NCBI RefSeq assembly: GCF_024169245.1
Contig: NZ_JALJWP010000001.1
Span: 4,651,501 to 4,715,500 of the forward strand
DNA length: 64,000 nt
Reading direction: 5' to 3'
DNA from: Pseudomonas koreensis
GTDB taxonomy: Bacteria; Pseudomonadota; Gammaproteobacteria; Pseudomonadales; Pseudomonadaceae
The notes below the pieces were generated by a model, which was given only the letters and a program-made list of their open reading frames with translations, was not told where the DNA came from and made no database searches. Positions within the stretch are counted from its first letter, which is position 1; each line of letters starts with the position of its first letter. Positions 50,321 to 59,647 of the stretch are shown one piece after another. Both the position numbers and the translations under genes were made by a program.

Positions 50321-52705
50321 TCAATGGGCAAACAACGAATTGCCCTTCTGCCCCGCCAGTTTCTCCGGCTTGATCAGGAACTTGGCCAACGCCGGCAGCA
50401 GCCACAGCGCGCCGAACATGTTCCACAGCAGCATGAAGGTCAGCATCAGGCCCATGTCGGCCTGGAACTTGATCGCCGAGAAGATCCACGTGCACACGCC
50501 GATCGCCAGGCACAAACCGGTGAACAGCACCGCCTTACCGGTGGATTTCAGGGTCTGGTAATAGGCTTCCTGCAACGGCAGCCCCGCACGCAGGAAACTT
50601 TCCAGGCGGCTGTAGATGTAGATGCCGTAGTCCACGCCAATCCCCACACCCAGCGCCACCACCGGCAAGGTTGCGACTTTCACGCCGATGCCCATGAACG
50701 CCATCAGCGCGTTGCCGAGCACCGAGGTGAGCACCAGCGGCAGGACGATGCACAGGGTTGCCGCCCATGAACGGAAGGTGATCATGCACATCACCGCCAC
50801 GCAGATGTACACCAGAATGAGGATGGTCAGCTCAGCCTGTTTGATCACTTCGTTGGTGGCCGCTTCGATCCCGGCGTTACCGGCGGCGAGGATGAATTCC
50901 AGGCCGTCCTTGTTGTTTTCCTTGGCGAATTCCTGCACCGCACTCACCGCACGGTCGAGGGTTTCGGCCTTGTGGTCGTTGAGGAACACCAGCACCGGTG
51001 CCAGCGAGCAACTGTTGTTGTACAGGCCGTCGGCGCGGGCGATCGAGTTGTTCAGCACATCGGGGTTGCGCGACAGGGTTTCCCATTTCAGGTTGCCCTC
51101 GTTCATGCCCTTGATCATCTGCTTGGACACGGTCACCAGCGAGATCGCCGACTGCACGCCCTCGGTGTTCTGCATCTTCCACATCAGCTGATCGATCGGC
51201 GCCATGGCTTCGTAGCGCGAGCAGCCTTCGGCCTTGGTCTTGACCATCACCACCAGCACGTCGGAGCTGGTCGAATAGTTGCTGATGATGAAGTTGTTGT
51301 CCTTGTTGTAGCGCGAGTCCGGACGCAGTTCCGGCGCGCCCTGGTCGAGGTCGCCGATTTTCAGGTTCTGGCTGTACCAGAGGCCGCCACCGAAGGCGAT
51401 CAGCGCCAGCGCCACCGAGATCGGCGCAACTTTCGGGCTGGCGAAGTTCGACAGCAGGCGCCAGAACGGGTGCTCGCGGTTGGCGTCCTTCTTGCTCTTG
51501 GCAATCGCACGCTTGCTGATGCCGACATAGGAAATCGCCACCGGCAGCAGGATCAGGTTGGTGAACACGATCACCGCAACGCCGATGGACGCGCCAATGG
51601 CCAGTTCACGGATCACGCCGATGTCGATGATCAGCAGGGTGATGAAGCCCACCGCATCGGCCAGAATCGCGATCATCCCCGGCAGGAACAGCTGCCGGAA
51701 GGTGCGTCGTGCAGCGGTCAGGGCGTTATCGGCCTCGCTGGATTGCAGGGCGATACCGTTGATTTTCTGCACGCCGTGGGAAATGCCAATGGCGAAAATC
51801 AGGAACGGCACCAGCATCGAATACGGATCGAGTCCGAAGCCGAAGAAGTGCATCAACCCTAGTTGCCAGACCACCGCCACCAGCGTCGTACTCAACACGG
51901 CGATGGTGCTGCGCAGGCAGTTGGTGAACCACAGCAGCAGAATCAGGGTGATGACGAAGGCGACACCGAAGAACAGCACCACCATCACCAGACCGTCGAT
52001 CAGGTCGCCGACCTTCTTGGCGAAACCGACGATATGGATCTTGATGTTGGGGTTTTGCGCTTCGAACTTGTTGCGGATCTTGTCTTCGAGCTCATGGGAG
52101 AACTGGCGATAGTCCAGCGCCAGCAGCTTGCCCTGATCCTGTGGGTCCGGGTACGCCTCCAGCAGCGGGATGTCGACGATGCTCGACTTGAAATCGTTGG
52201 CCACCAGACGCCCGACCTGACCGGACTTGAGCACGTTGTTGCGCAGCAGGTCGAGGCTGTCCTGGGAGCCGTTATAGCTCTGCGGAATCACCTCACCGCC
52301 AGCGAAACCCTCTTCGGTCACTTCGGTCCAGCGTACGCTCGGGCTCCACAGCGATTTGAGGCCGGAACGATCGACGCCGGAAATGTAGAACACTTCGTCG
52401 TTGATCTGGCGCAGGGTCTCCATGTATTCCTTGGAGAAGATGTCGCCGTCGGTGGCTTCCACCGAAATGCGCACCGTGTTGCCGAGGTTCGCCAGATCGT
52501 TGCGGTGTTCCATCATCTTTTCGATGAAGGGATGCTGCAGCGGGATCATTTTTTCGAAACTGGTCGACGGCCGGATCAGCGTGGCCTGCCAGAACAGAAA
52601 AATGCTCACCACCAGGCAGATCAGAATCACGGCCGGGCGGTTGTTGAAGATCAGGCGCTCGAGAACCGTCGCCTTTTCCTGCTGAGGAGTGATCAAGGAA
52701 GTCAT
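50321..52705 (-). CDS. RND-superfamily exporter (MMPL/HAE3-like)
   Basis: This is a 794-residue transporter with about 12 membrane helices in two similar halves, each starting with one helix (AVILICLVVSIFLFWQATLI near residue 30) followed by a large periplasmic loop and then a helix bundle (ADAVGFITLLIIDIGVIREL in half one; ALGVGIGVDYGIYIYSRLES in half two). The lack of a membrane-fusion or outer-membrane partner fits the MMPL/HAE3 group, which moves lipids or hydrophobic compounds. It overlaps the YCF48-like gene by 4 bases. Substrate unknown. Confidence 0.88.
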   Translation of the reverse strand: MTSLITPQQEKATVLERLIFNNRPAVILICLVVSIFLFWQATLIRPSTSFEKMIPLQHPFIEKMMEHRNDLANLGNTVRISVEATDGDIFSKEYMETLRQINDEVFYISGVDRSGLKSLWSPSVRWTEVTEEGFAGGEVIPQSYNGSQDSLDLLRNNVLKSGQVGRLVANDFKSSIVDIPLLEAYPDPQDQGKLLALDYRQFSHELEDKIRNKFEAQNPNIKIHIVGFAKKVGDLIDGLVMVVLFFGVAFVITLILLLWFTNCLRSTIAVLSTTLVAVVWQLGLMHFFGFGLDPYSMLVPFLIFAIGISHGVQKINGIALQSSEADNALTAARRTFRQLFLPGMIAILADAVGFITLLIIDIGVIRELAIGASIGVAVIVFTNLILLPVAISYVGISKRAIAKSKKDANREHPFWRLLSNFASPKVAPISVALALIAFGGGLWYSQNLKIGDLDQGAPELRPDSRYNKDNNFIISNYSTSSDVLVVMVKTKAEGCSRYEAMAPIDQLMWKMQNTEGVQSAISLVTVSKQMIKGMNEGNLKWETLSRNPDVLNNSIARADGLYNNSCSLAPVLVFLNDHKAETLDRAVSAVQEFAKENNKDGLEFILAAGNAGIEAATNEVIKQAELTILILVYICVAVMCMITFRSWAATLCIVLPLVLTSVLGNALMAFMGIGVKVATLPVVALGVGIGVDYGIYIYSRLESFLRAGLPLQEAYYQTLKSTGKAVLFTGLCLAIGVCTWIFSAIKFQADMGLMLTFMLLWNMFGALWLLPALAKFLIKPEKLAGQKGNSLFAH

Positions 52706-53745
52706 AGCCCCGCCTTCTTGTTATTGGTCTCGGCACCGTTTGGCAGGGTGACATGCAAACCACCCTGCCCGGTCAGAATCAGGTTGCCGTTGCCGGCGGC
52801 GGTGACCGACGACAGCGAAATGCGATCCGGGCGGTTGAACACGCTGAAGGTTTCGCCATTGTCACTGCTGCTGATCACCGAACCGCCGTTGCCGACGATG
52901 ACGATCGAGCCGTCCTCCAGCAGCGTGCCGCCGGACAGTCCGAACTCCAGCGTACCGCGGGCGGCTTTCAGTTCGACTTGTTCCCAGTTACTGCCGAAAT
53001 CGGTGGAACGGTAGAGATTGCCGCGCAAGCCGTAAGCCAGCAGGGTCTGCGGCTGCGCCGTGCCGATCACGCCGAACAGCGAGCCTTCGTACGGGCCTTC
53101 GAGTTTTTCCCAGGTCTGGCCGTCATCGGCGGAGCGGAACATGCTGCCGGACTCGCCGACGATGAACAGCCCGGCGTCTTTCACGGCGGCAATGGCGTTG
53201 AGGTGGAACTGGTCTTCGTTGTCGAGGCGATCGCTGACGTCTTCCCAGTGTTTGCCGCCGTCGATGGTTTCCAGCAGCGTGCCGTAGGCGCCCACGGCGA
53301 AGCCGCTGCTGGCGTCCTTGAACCAGACGTCGAGCAGCGGCGATTCGCGGGCGAGGTCTTCGAATTGCTTGGTCCAGGTCAGACCGCCGTCTGTGCTGGC
53401 GAGGATCTGTGCGTCGTGGCCGACCGCCCAACCGTTTTTGTCGTCGACGAAATACACGGCGGTAAGCAACTGGCGAGTCGGCACCTTGGCCTGGGTCCAG
53501 GTTTTGCCCTGGTCGTCGGAATAGACGATGTGGCCGCGATCACCAACTGCGACCAGGCGCGCGCCGGCGTGGACGACATCGAGAATCAGGCTTTTCGCGG
53601 CCTTGGCCGATTCGGTGGCATAGACCACGTCAGCCAGGGCTTCGGCGGCAAATACCGGTGCCGATAACGTGGCAAAGCCCAGCAGTGAGAGTGCTGTGGC
53701 CAGCAACGCGGTGTTGCGTAACGCCGGCGGGCGGCAACGACTCAT
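52702..53745 (-). CDS. YCF48-like beta-propeller periplasmic protein
   Basis: This is a 347-residue protein with a signal peptide (about residues 1-33, ending APVFA) and repeated BNR/YCF48 blades, for example GHIVYSDDQGKTWTQAKVP, ILASTDGGLTWTKQFEDL and MFRSADDGQTWEKLEGP. It resembles the photosystem II assembly factor only in fold. In pseudomonads this protein travels with the RND exporter; often outer-membrane DUF1302/DUF1329 genes precede it, but none are seen here. It is probably a periplasmic partner of the exporter. The 4-base overlap shows they are coupled. Confidence 0.85.
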   Translation of the reverse strand: MSRCRPPALRNTALLATALSLLGFATLSAPVFAAEALADVVYATESAKAAKSLILDVVHAGARLVAVGDRGHIVYSDDQGKTWTQAKVPTRQLLTAVYFVDDKNGWAVGHDAQILASTDGGLTWTKQFEDLARESPLLDVWFKDASSGFAVGAYGTLLETIDGGKHWEDVSDRLDNEDQFHLNAIAAVKDAGLFIVGESGSMFRSADDGQTWEKLEGPYEGSLFGVIGTAQPQTLLAYGLRGNLYRSTDFGSNWEQVELKAARGTLEFGLSGGTLLEDGSIVIVGNGGSVISSSDNGETFSVFNRPDRISLSSVTAAGNGNLILTGQGGLHVTLPNGAETNNKKAGL

Positions 53746-53951
53746 AGACCTTCCCCTATTTATTATTGTTGGGCCATCGGGCCTTCAAGGGCGCCGCAAG
53801 GGTGCTCGACTACTGGCAGTTCAGAAGCATCCTCCTGAAACCCGCAATCCAGAGCCCCTTCGGAAGCTGGCTCATCCTATCGGGCTTTGCAAATGTCTGA
53901 CAATCGGCGCCACGTTATCTTTTGTTAACCGCATTGCCGCTGATTTCCCCT

Positions 53952-54039
53952 TGTAGGAGCTGTCGAGTGAAACGAGGCTGCGATCTTTTGATTTTGTATT
54001 GAAAGATCAAAAGATCGCAGCGTGCCGCAGCTCCTACAA
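53952..54039. repeat. Inverted pair of GTAGGAGCTG...GATCTTTTG repeats, variant
   Basis: The facing arms differ in their middle (TCGAGTGAAACGAGGC at the left, AGCGTGCCGCAGC at the right), so the hairpin has an internal bulge. It lies in the 435-base gap between the divergent YCF48-like gene and the catabolic operon. The rest of the gap holds the operator at 54125 and no gene. Confidence 0.7.
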
Positions 54040-54124
54040 AGAAGTCGAGGTGTGGCGGAAAGCGAATACATGACCATTCGCCGGGGTGATGCGGCAAATT
54101 CCGTCAGGGGGACTTGCAGGATCG

Positions 54125-54140
54125 GTATTATGGTATACCA
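54125..54140. promoter_or_regulatory. Operator-like site GTATTATGGTATACCA
   Basis: Contains the perfect palindrome TGGTATACCA, typical of GntR/FCD regulator sites, 40 bases before the start of the first gene in the catabolic operon. The same 16 bases recur exactly at 59966-59981. Confidence 0.7.
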
Positions 54141-54180
54141 TCAGACGCACAGACACTCTCAATCCCCAACGGAGCAGCTC

Positions 54181-54771
54181 ATGAGTTTCGAAATTCGCAA
54201 GATCGTCAGCTATGTCGAAGAAACCTTCATCGAAGGCGGCAAGGCGACTGACAAGCCGGTGACCATGGTCGGCCTCGCCGTGGTTATGAAGAACCCGTGG
54301 GTGGGCAACGGTTTTGTCGAAGACCTCAAGCCGCAGATCCGCGCCAACTGCTCCGACCTCGGCGCCATGATGGTCGAGCGTCTGGTCGGCATCATCGGCG
54401 GCGCCGAGAAGATCGAGGCTTACGGCAAAGCGGCAGTGGTCGGCGCTGACGGCGAGATCGAGCACGCTTCGGCGGTGATCCACACCCTGCGCTTCGGCAA
54501 CCACTATCGCGAAGCGGTGAAAGCCAAGAGCTACCTGAGCTTCACCAACAAGCGCGGCGGTCCGGGCACTTCGATTCAGATCCCGATGATGCACAAGGAC
54601 GACGAAGGTTTGCGTTCGCACTACATCACTCTGGAAATGCAGATCGAAGACGCGCCGCGTGCCGACGAAATCGTCGTGGTGCTGGGTTGCGCCGACGGTG
54701 GCCGCCTGCACCCGCGCATCGGCAACCGCTACATCGATCTGGAAGAACTGGCCGCCGAAAAAGCCCAGTAA
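54181..54771 (+). CDS. Amino acid synthesis family protein (DUF1185-like)
   Basis: This is a 196-residue protein of the 'amino acid synthesis' family (MSFEIRKIVSYVEETFIEGG at the start; GPGTSIQIPMMHKDDEGLRS near the end of the core). It has no leader. The ATG at 54181 has GGAG seven bases upstream; longer frames read through the promoter. Relatives have been solved structurally but, to my knowledge, not assigned a reaction. Being the first gene of a catabolic operon, it may act on a pathway intermediate, perhaps like the RidA-like helper of the Rut pathway. Confidence 0.8.
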   Translation: MSFEIRKIVSYVEETFIEGGKATDKPVTMVGLAVVMKNPWVGNGFVEDLKPQIRANCSDLGAMMVERLVGIIGGAEKIEAYGKAAVVGADGEIEHASAVIHTLRFGNHYREAVKAKSYLSFTNKRGGPGTSIQIPMMHKDDEGLRSHYITLEMQIEDAPRADEIVVVLGCADGGRLHPRIGNRYIDLEELAAEKAQ

Positions 54772-54803
54772 TCACAACAAGAAAGGCATTGCAGGAGCGC
54801 TCC

Positions 54804-55637
54804 ATGATTCGGCTCACCGCTGAACTCACCCCGGCTGGCACCAGTTACCTGGCGACCGGCCAAGGCCAGCCCGTGGTCTTGATCCACGGCGTGGGCCTGA
54901 ACAAAGAAATGTGGGGCGGGCAGATTGTCGGCCTCGCCAGCCAGTATCAGGTGATCGCCTACGACATGCTCGGCCACGGCGCCAGCCCGCGCCCGGCCAG
55001 TGGCACCGACCTGCTCGGTTATGCCGATCAGTTGCTTGAGCTGCTCGATCATCTGAATCTGCCCCAGGCCGCGGTGATCGGTTTCTCCATGGGCGGCCTG
55101 GTCGCGCGGGCCTTTGCCCTGCACTACCCGGAGCGTCTGCAAAGTCTGGTGGTGTTGAACAGCGTGTTCAACCGCAGCAAAGAACAGCGTGCCGGCGTTA
55201 TCGCCCGCACGGCGCAGGCCGCCGAGCATGGCCCGGACGCCAATGCCGAAGCCGCGCTGTCACGCTGGTTCAGCCGTGAATATCAGGCAGCCAACCCAGC
55301 GCAGATCGCTGCGTTGCGTCAGACGTTGGCCAACAACGATCCGCAGGGTTACCTGACCACCTACGAATTGTTCGCCACCCAGGACATGTACCGCGCCGAC
55401 GACCTGAGCAGCATTCAGGCGCCGACGCTGATCGCTACCGGCGAACTCGACCCCGGCTCGACGCCGGAAATGGCCGAGCAACTGGCCCGGCGCATCCCCG
55501 GCGCGAAGGTTGCCGTGCTGCCCGAGCAACGGCATATGATGCCGGTAGAGTCGCCGCGTCTGGTCAACCAGATGCTGCTGGAATTTCTCCAATTCGCACA
55601 CTCCCGACAAAACCATATAAAGGGGATCGTTGCATGA
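54804..55637 (+). CDS. Alpha/beta hydrolase, RutD-like
   Basis: This is a 277-residue hydrolase. The nucleophile is Ser 95 in GFSMGG, the oxyanion motif HGVGL is near residue 29, the acid is probably the Asp in GELDPGSTP, and the catalytic His is in EQRHMMPVESP. AGGAGCG precedes the ATG by five bases. It overlaps the dehydrogenase gene by ATGA. Similarity in place to RutD (which hydrolyses an aminoacrylate-type intermediate) is by analogy with the flavin reductase nearby. Substrate unknown. Confidence 0.85.
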   Translation: MIRLTAELTPAGTSYLATGQGQPVVLIHGVGLNKEMWGGQIVGLASQYQVIAYDMLGHGASPRPASGTDLLGYADQLLELLDHLNLPQAAVIGFSMGGLVARAFALHYPERLQSLVVLNSVFNRSKEQRAGVIARTAQAAEHGPDANAEAALSRWFSREYQAANPAQIAALRQTLANNDPQGYLTTYELFATQDMYRADDLSSIQAPTLIATGELDPGSTPEMAEQLARRIPGAKVAVLPEQRHMMPVESPRLVNQMLLEFLQFAHSRQNHIKGIVA

Positions 55638-57115
55638 CACTCGCACGCTTCCAGATGTGCATCGGCGGAGACTGGGTCGACGCCCTCTCCGGCAAGACCT
55701 TCGAAAGCCTCAACCCGGCCTCCGCGCAGGCCTGGGCGGAACTGCCCGACGCCGATGAAGCGGATGTCGAACGCGCCGTGCAAGCGGCGCAGACCGCCTT
55801 CGACAGCCCGGCGTGGCGCGGCCTCACCGCCACTGCGCGGGGCAAGTTGCTGCGTCGCCTCGGTGACCTGATCGCGGAAAACAAGGAACATCTGGCGCAG
55901 CTGGAAAGCCGCGACAACGGCAAGCTGATCCGCGAAACCCGTGGCCAGGTCAGCTACCTGCCGGAGTTTTTCCACTACACCGCAGGCCTGGCCGACAAGC
56001 TCGAGGGCGGCACCCTGCCGCTGGACAAGCCTGACCTGTTTGCCTACACCGTGCACGAAGCCATGGGTGTGGTCGCCGCGATCATTCCATGGAACAGCCC
56101 GCTGTACCTGACCGCGATCAAACTGGCCCCGGCCCTCGCCGCCGGCAACACCATCGTGATCAAGCCGTCCGAGCATGCTTCGGCGACCATTCTCGAGCTG
56201 GCGCGTCTTGCCCTCGAAGCCGGGATTCCGCCGGGCGTGGTCAACGTCGTCACCGGTTACGGCCCGAGCACCGGCGCCGCCCTCACCCGCCATCCGCTGA
56301 TCCGCAAGATTGCCTTCACTGGCGGCGCGGCCACGGCACGGCATGTGGTGCGCAGCAGCGCCGAGAACTTCGCCAAGCTGTCGCTGGAACTGGGCGGCAA
56401 GTCGCCGAATATCATTTTTGCCGACGCCGATCTGGAGAGTGCGATCAACGGCGCGATTGCCGGGATCTACGCGGCATCCGGGCAGAGTTGCGTGTCCGGT
56501 TCGCGCTTGCTGGTGCAGGACGAAATCTACGACGAGTTCGTCAATCGTCTGGTCGAGCGCGCCCAGCGCATTCGCATCGGCAACCCCCAGGAAGACCATA
56601 GCGAGATGGGCCCGATGGCCACCGCGCAGCAACTGGCGGTGGTCGAAGGTCTGGTCGCCGATGCCGTCGCCGAAGGCGCGCGTTTGCGCACTGGTGGCAA
56701 GCGCCCGGCGGATCTCGGCGAAGGCTGGTTCTACGAGCCGACGCTGTTCGAATGCGACCGTAATTCGATGAAGATCATGCAGGAAGAAGTGTTCGGCCCG
56801 GTGGCGTCGGTGATTCGTTTCAAAGACGAAGCCGAAGCACTGGCGATCGCCAACGACTCGCAGTTCGGCCTCGCAGCCGGCATCTGGACCCGTGACCTGG
56901 GCCGCGCCCACCGACTGGCGCGCGACGTGCGCTCAGGGATCATCTGGGTCAACACCTACCGCGCAGTGTCGGCGATGGCGCCGATCGGCGGCTTCAAGAA
57001 CAGTGGCTATGGACGCGAAAGCGGCATCGACTCGGTGCTGGCCTACACCGAACTGAAAACGGTGTGGATCAACCTCTCCCAGGCGCCAATGCCTGATCCG
57101 TTTGTGATGCGCTAG
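55634..57115 (+). CDS. NAD(P)-dependent aldehyde dehydrogenase
   Basis: This is a 493-residue aldehyde dehydrogenase with the catalytic Cys 286 in GQSCVSGS, the general-base Glu in LELGGKSPNI, and the nucleotide-binding FTGGAAT region. It is the length of betaine-aldehyde or gamma-aminobutyraldehyde dehydrogenases. It is joined upstream by ATGA overlap and lies 13 bases before the flavin reductase gene. It would oxidise an aldehyde released in the pathway. Confidence 0.88.
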   Translation: MTLARFQMCIGGDWVDALSGKTFESLNPASAQAWAELPDADEADVERAVQAAQTAFDSPAWRGLTATARGKLLRRLGDLIAENKEHLAQLESRDNGKLIRETRGQVSYLPEFFHYTAGLADKLEGGTLPLDKPDLFAYTVHEAMGVVAAIIPWNSPLYLTAIKLAPALAAGNTIVIKPSEHASATILELARLALEAGIPPGVVNVVTGYGPSTGAALTRHPLIRKIAFTGGAATARHVVRSSAENFAKLSLELGGKSPNIIFADADLESAINGAIAGIYAASGQSCVSGSRLLVQDEIYDEFVNRLVERAQRIRIGNPQEDHSEMGPMATAQQLAVVEGLVADAVAEGARLRTGGKRPADLGEGWFYEPTLFECDRNSMKIMQEEVFGPVASVIRFKDEAEALAIANDSQFGLAAGIWTRDLGRAHRLARDVRSGIIWVNTYRAVSAMAPIGGFKNSGYGRESGIDSVLAYTELKTVWINLSQAPMPDPFVMR

Positions 57116-57127
57116 GAGTCCTGCGAA

Positions 57128-57613
57128 ATGATCGAACCCGGCATTTACAAAGACGTCATGAGCTCGTTTCCGTCCGGCGTCACGGTGGTCACCACCCTTG
57201 ACCCGGAGGGCGGCATCGTCGGCATTACTGCCAGCGCGTTCAGCGCGCTGTCGATCGACCCGGCGCTGGTGCTGTTCTGCCCCAACTATGCGTCCGACAC
57301 CTACCCGGTGCTGCGCGACAGCAAGAAATTCGCCATCCACTTGCTCTCCGCCGAGCAGACCGCCGAAGCCTACGCGTTCGCCGGCAAGGGCAAGGAAAAG
57401 GCCAAGGGCATCGAGTGGCACCTGAGCGAACTGGGCAACCCGATCCTGGCCAAGGCCACGGCGATCATCGAGTGCGAGTTGTGGCGGGAATACGACGGTG
57501 GTGATCACGCAATCATCGTCGGCGCGGTGAAGAACCTGATCCTGCCCGAGCAACCGGTGACACCGATGATTTACCACAAGGGCAAGTTGGGTGCGTTGCC
57601 CACCCTGACCTGA
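57128..57613 (+). CDS. Flavin reductase (HpaC/RutF type)
   Basis: This is a 161-residue FMN-binding split-barrel reductase (MSSFPSGVTVVTT at the start; GITASAFSALSIDPALVLFC in the flavin site; HLLSAEQTAEAYAFAG). Enzymes of this family hand reduced FMN to a partner monooxygenase. Such a partner is not encoded inside the window, so it probably lies beyond the right edge or elsewhere. It is in the operon with the aldehyde dehydrogenase; a repeat pair follows it. Confidence 0.88.
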   Translation: MIEPGIYKDVMSSFPSGVTVVTTLDPEGGIVGITASAFSALSIDPALVLFCPNYASDTYPVLRDSKKFAIHLLSAEQTAEAYAFAGKGKEKAKGIEWHLSELGNPILAKATAIIECELWREYDGGDHAIIVGAVKNLILPEQPVTPMIYHKGKLGALPTLT

Positions 57614-57634
57614 AGGATTCACACAAATCCCCCT

Positions 57635-57722
57635 GTGTAGGAGCTGCCGCAGGCTGCGATCTTTTGACTTTGATGTTTAAAAGCAAGATCAAAAGATCGC
57701 AGCCTTCGGCAGCTCCTACACG
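57635..57722. repeat. Inverted pair of GTAGGAGCTGCCGCAGGC repeats
   Basis: Hairpin inside the catabolic operon, between the flavin reductase and the PcaC-like gene, which may lower expression of the genes after it. Confidence 0.8.
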
Positions 57723-57748
57723 AGGGATCTGTGGTGACTGGAGGAATA

Positions 57749-58138
57749 ATGAGTAACGAAAAGTACGAAAAAGGCCTGCAGATCCGCACGCAGGTGCTCG
57801 GCGAAGCCTATGTCCAGCGTTCGATAGACAACGCCGACGACTTCACCCGTCCGCTGCAGGAAATGGTCACCGAATACTGCTGGGGCCATGTCTGGGGGCG
57901 TGAGGGTCTGTCGCTCAAGGAGCGCAGCATGATCAACCTGGCGATGATCTCGGCGCTCAACCGCCCGCACGAACTCAAGCTGCATGTGCGTGGCGCCTTG
58001 CGTAACGGCCTGAGTCGTGAGCAAATACGCGAAATTCTGCTTCAGGTCGGCATTTATTGCGGCGTTCCGGCGGCCGTGGACAGTTTCCGGCTGGCCCGTG
58101 AAGCCTTTGCCGAAGCCGACGCCGAGGCCTCCAGTTAA
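57749..58138 (+). CDS. Carboxymuconolactone decarboxylase family protein (PcaC-like)
   Basis: This 129-residue protein resembles PcaC over its whole length (YCWGHVWGREGLSLKERSMI, then HELKLHVRGALRNGLSREQI and GIYCGVPAAVDSF). It lacks the Cys-x-x-Cys of AhpD, unlike the other CMD protein in this window. GGAGG stands five bases before the ATG at 57749. Its reaction here is unknown; a decarboxylation or isomerisation of a ring-cleavage product is possible. Confidence 0.85.
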   Translation: MSNEKYEKGLQIRTQVLGEAYVQRSIDNADDFTRPLQEMVTEYCWGHVWGREGLSLKERSMINLAMISALNRPHELKLHVRGALRNGLSREQIREILLQVGIYCGVPAAVDSFRLAREAFAEADAEASS

Positions 58139-58195
58139 CCCTCGGCTGTTTTGATGCCCGTCTGGCATGGACAGCCAAGCTCAAGAGCGGACCCC

Positions 58196-58960
58196 ATGAA
58201 ACGCCAGCCACTCGACGACAGCTTCAAGGTCAATCGCAACCCCGTTACCCTGCGCGAAATCGTGCTGGACAAACTGCGGAGCGCGATCATGAATTTCCAG
58301 CTCATGCCAGGTGATCGCCTGGTCGAACGCGACCTCTGTGATCGCCTCGGTGTCAGCCGCACTTCGGTGCGCGAAGCCCTGCGTCACCTTGAATCCGAAG
58401 GCCTGGTGGAATTCGCCGACGCCAAAGGCCCGCGCGTGGCCATCATCACCCTCGCCGATGCCGTCGATATCTACGAATTGCGTTGCGTGCTCGAAGGTCT
58501 GATCGTGCAGTTGTTCACCCTGCGTGCCAAAGCCAAGGACATCAAGGCGCTGGAAAAAGCCCTCGATGACAACCGCAAGGCATTGAAGGACGGCGAGTTG
58601 CAACAGGTGATCGACTCGGTGCAGGGCTTCTACGACGTGCTGCTGGAAGGCTCGGGCAACCATGTCGCTGCCACCCAGTTGCGCCAGTTGCAGGCGCGCA
58701 TCAGCTACCTGCGCGCGACCTCGGTGTCCCAGGAAAACCGCCGCGGCGCGAGTAATCACGAGATGGAAAAAATGGTCGAGGCGATCAAGAGCGGCGACCC
58801 GCTGGCGGCGCATCAGGCCTGTGTCGATCACGTCCGCGCGGCGGCTGCCGTGGCCCTCGATTACCTCAAGCGCAAACAGGAAGAAACCGGCGTCGCCGTC
58901 AAGGGCACCCCGGCGATCACCCTGCCGATCGCGCTGAAAGAACCGCGCATAGGTCAATGA
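58196..58960 (+). CDS. GntR-family regulator with FCD domain, likely of the catabolic regulon
   Basis: This 254-residue regulator has a winged helix (about residues 15-80; GDRLVERDLCDRLGVSRTSV, then REALRHLESEGLVEF) and an FCD domain (about 90-225). It would bind the TGGTATACCA sites before the operon, the ribBA gene pair and the ABC importer, and release them on binding a pathway compound. The ATG at 58196 gives the normal start. It is one base from the NUDIX gene. Confidence 0.88.
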   Translation: MKRQPLDDSFKVNRNPVTLREIVLDKLRSAIMNFQLMPGDRLVERDLCDRLGVSRTSVREALRHLESEGLVEFADAKGPRVAIITLADAVDIYELRCVLEGLIVQLFTLRAKAKDIKALEKALDDNRKALKDGELQQVIDSVQGFYDVLLEGSGNHVAATQLRQLQARISYLRATSVSQENRRGASNHEMEKMVEAIKSGDPLAAHQACVDHVRAAAAVALDYLKRKQEETGVAVKGTPAITLPIALKEPRIGQ

Positions 58961-58961
58961 C

Positions 58962-59525
58962 ATGTTCAGCCCGAGCTTTTGCCCGAAATGCGGTGGCCCT
59001 GACCTCGGTCAGCAGACGCCGCCGGGCGATACGCACGAGCGCCTGATGTGCCGCGGCTGCGGCTATATTCACTACGTCAATCCGAAGATCATTGCCGGCT
59101 GCATCATCGAGCAGGACGGCAAATACCTCTTGTGCCAACGGGCGATCCCTCCGCGCCCGGGCACCTGGACCTTGCCCGCCGGTTTCATGGAAAGCTTTGA
59201 GACCACCGAGCAGGCGGCGCTGCGTGAAGTCTGGGAAGAAAGCGGCGTGCGCGCGGAAATCGTCTCGCCGTATTCGATCTTCAGCGTGCCGAAGATCAGC
59301 GAGGTGTACATCATCTTCCGCGCCATCGCTTTGGAGATCACCGGACAGTACGGGCCGGAGACCATGGATTACAAGTTCTTCGCCCCCGAAGAGATTCCGT
59401 GGGAGCAGATTTATTACCCGGCGATCCGGCAGATTCTCGAGCGCTATATCGAAGAGCGCCAGGCCGGGGTTTACGGGATTTACATGGGTAATGATGACAG
59501 CGGCAAGATCCACTTCATGCGCTGA
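58962..59525 (+). CDS. NUDIX hydrolase with N-terminal zinc ribbon
   Basis: This 187-residue protein has a zinc ribbon (CPKCGG at residues 7-12 and CRGCGY near 30-35) and a complete NUDIX box, with Gly, five residues, Glu, seven residues, REVWEESGV, near residues 72-95. The layout is like NudC (NADH pyrophosphatase) but shorter. It could cleave FAD, NADH or another dinucleotide; in this FMN-linked cluster, FAD hydrolysis to FMN is an attractive but unproven idea. It directly follows the regulator gene. Confidence 0.85.
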   Translation: MFSPSFCPKCGGPDLGQQTPPGDTHERLMCRGCGYIHYVNPKIIAGCIIEQDGKYLLCQRAIPPRPGTWTLPAGFMESFETTEQAALREVWEESGVRAEIVSPYSIFSVPKISEVYIIFRAIALEITGQYGPETMDYKFFAPEEIPWEQIYYPAIRQILERYIEERQAGVYGIYMGNDDSGKIHFMR

Positions 59526-59539
59526 CAACGCTTCGCTTT

Positions 59540-59630
59540 CTGTAGGAGTGAGCCTGCTCGCGATAGCGGTGTATCAGCTAGAGAACTGCTGACTGACACA
59601 CCGCTATCGCGAGCAGGCTCACTCCTACAG
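59540..59630. repeat. Inverted pair of GTAGGAGTGAGCCTGCTCGC repeats
   Basis: Facing copies with GCGATAGCGGTGT extension, between the convergent NUDIX and DUF1330 genes; a natural end for both transcripts. Confidence 0.75.
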
Positions 59631-59647
59631 GGGTTTGGTGGTGTGGC

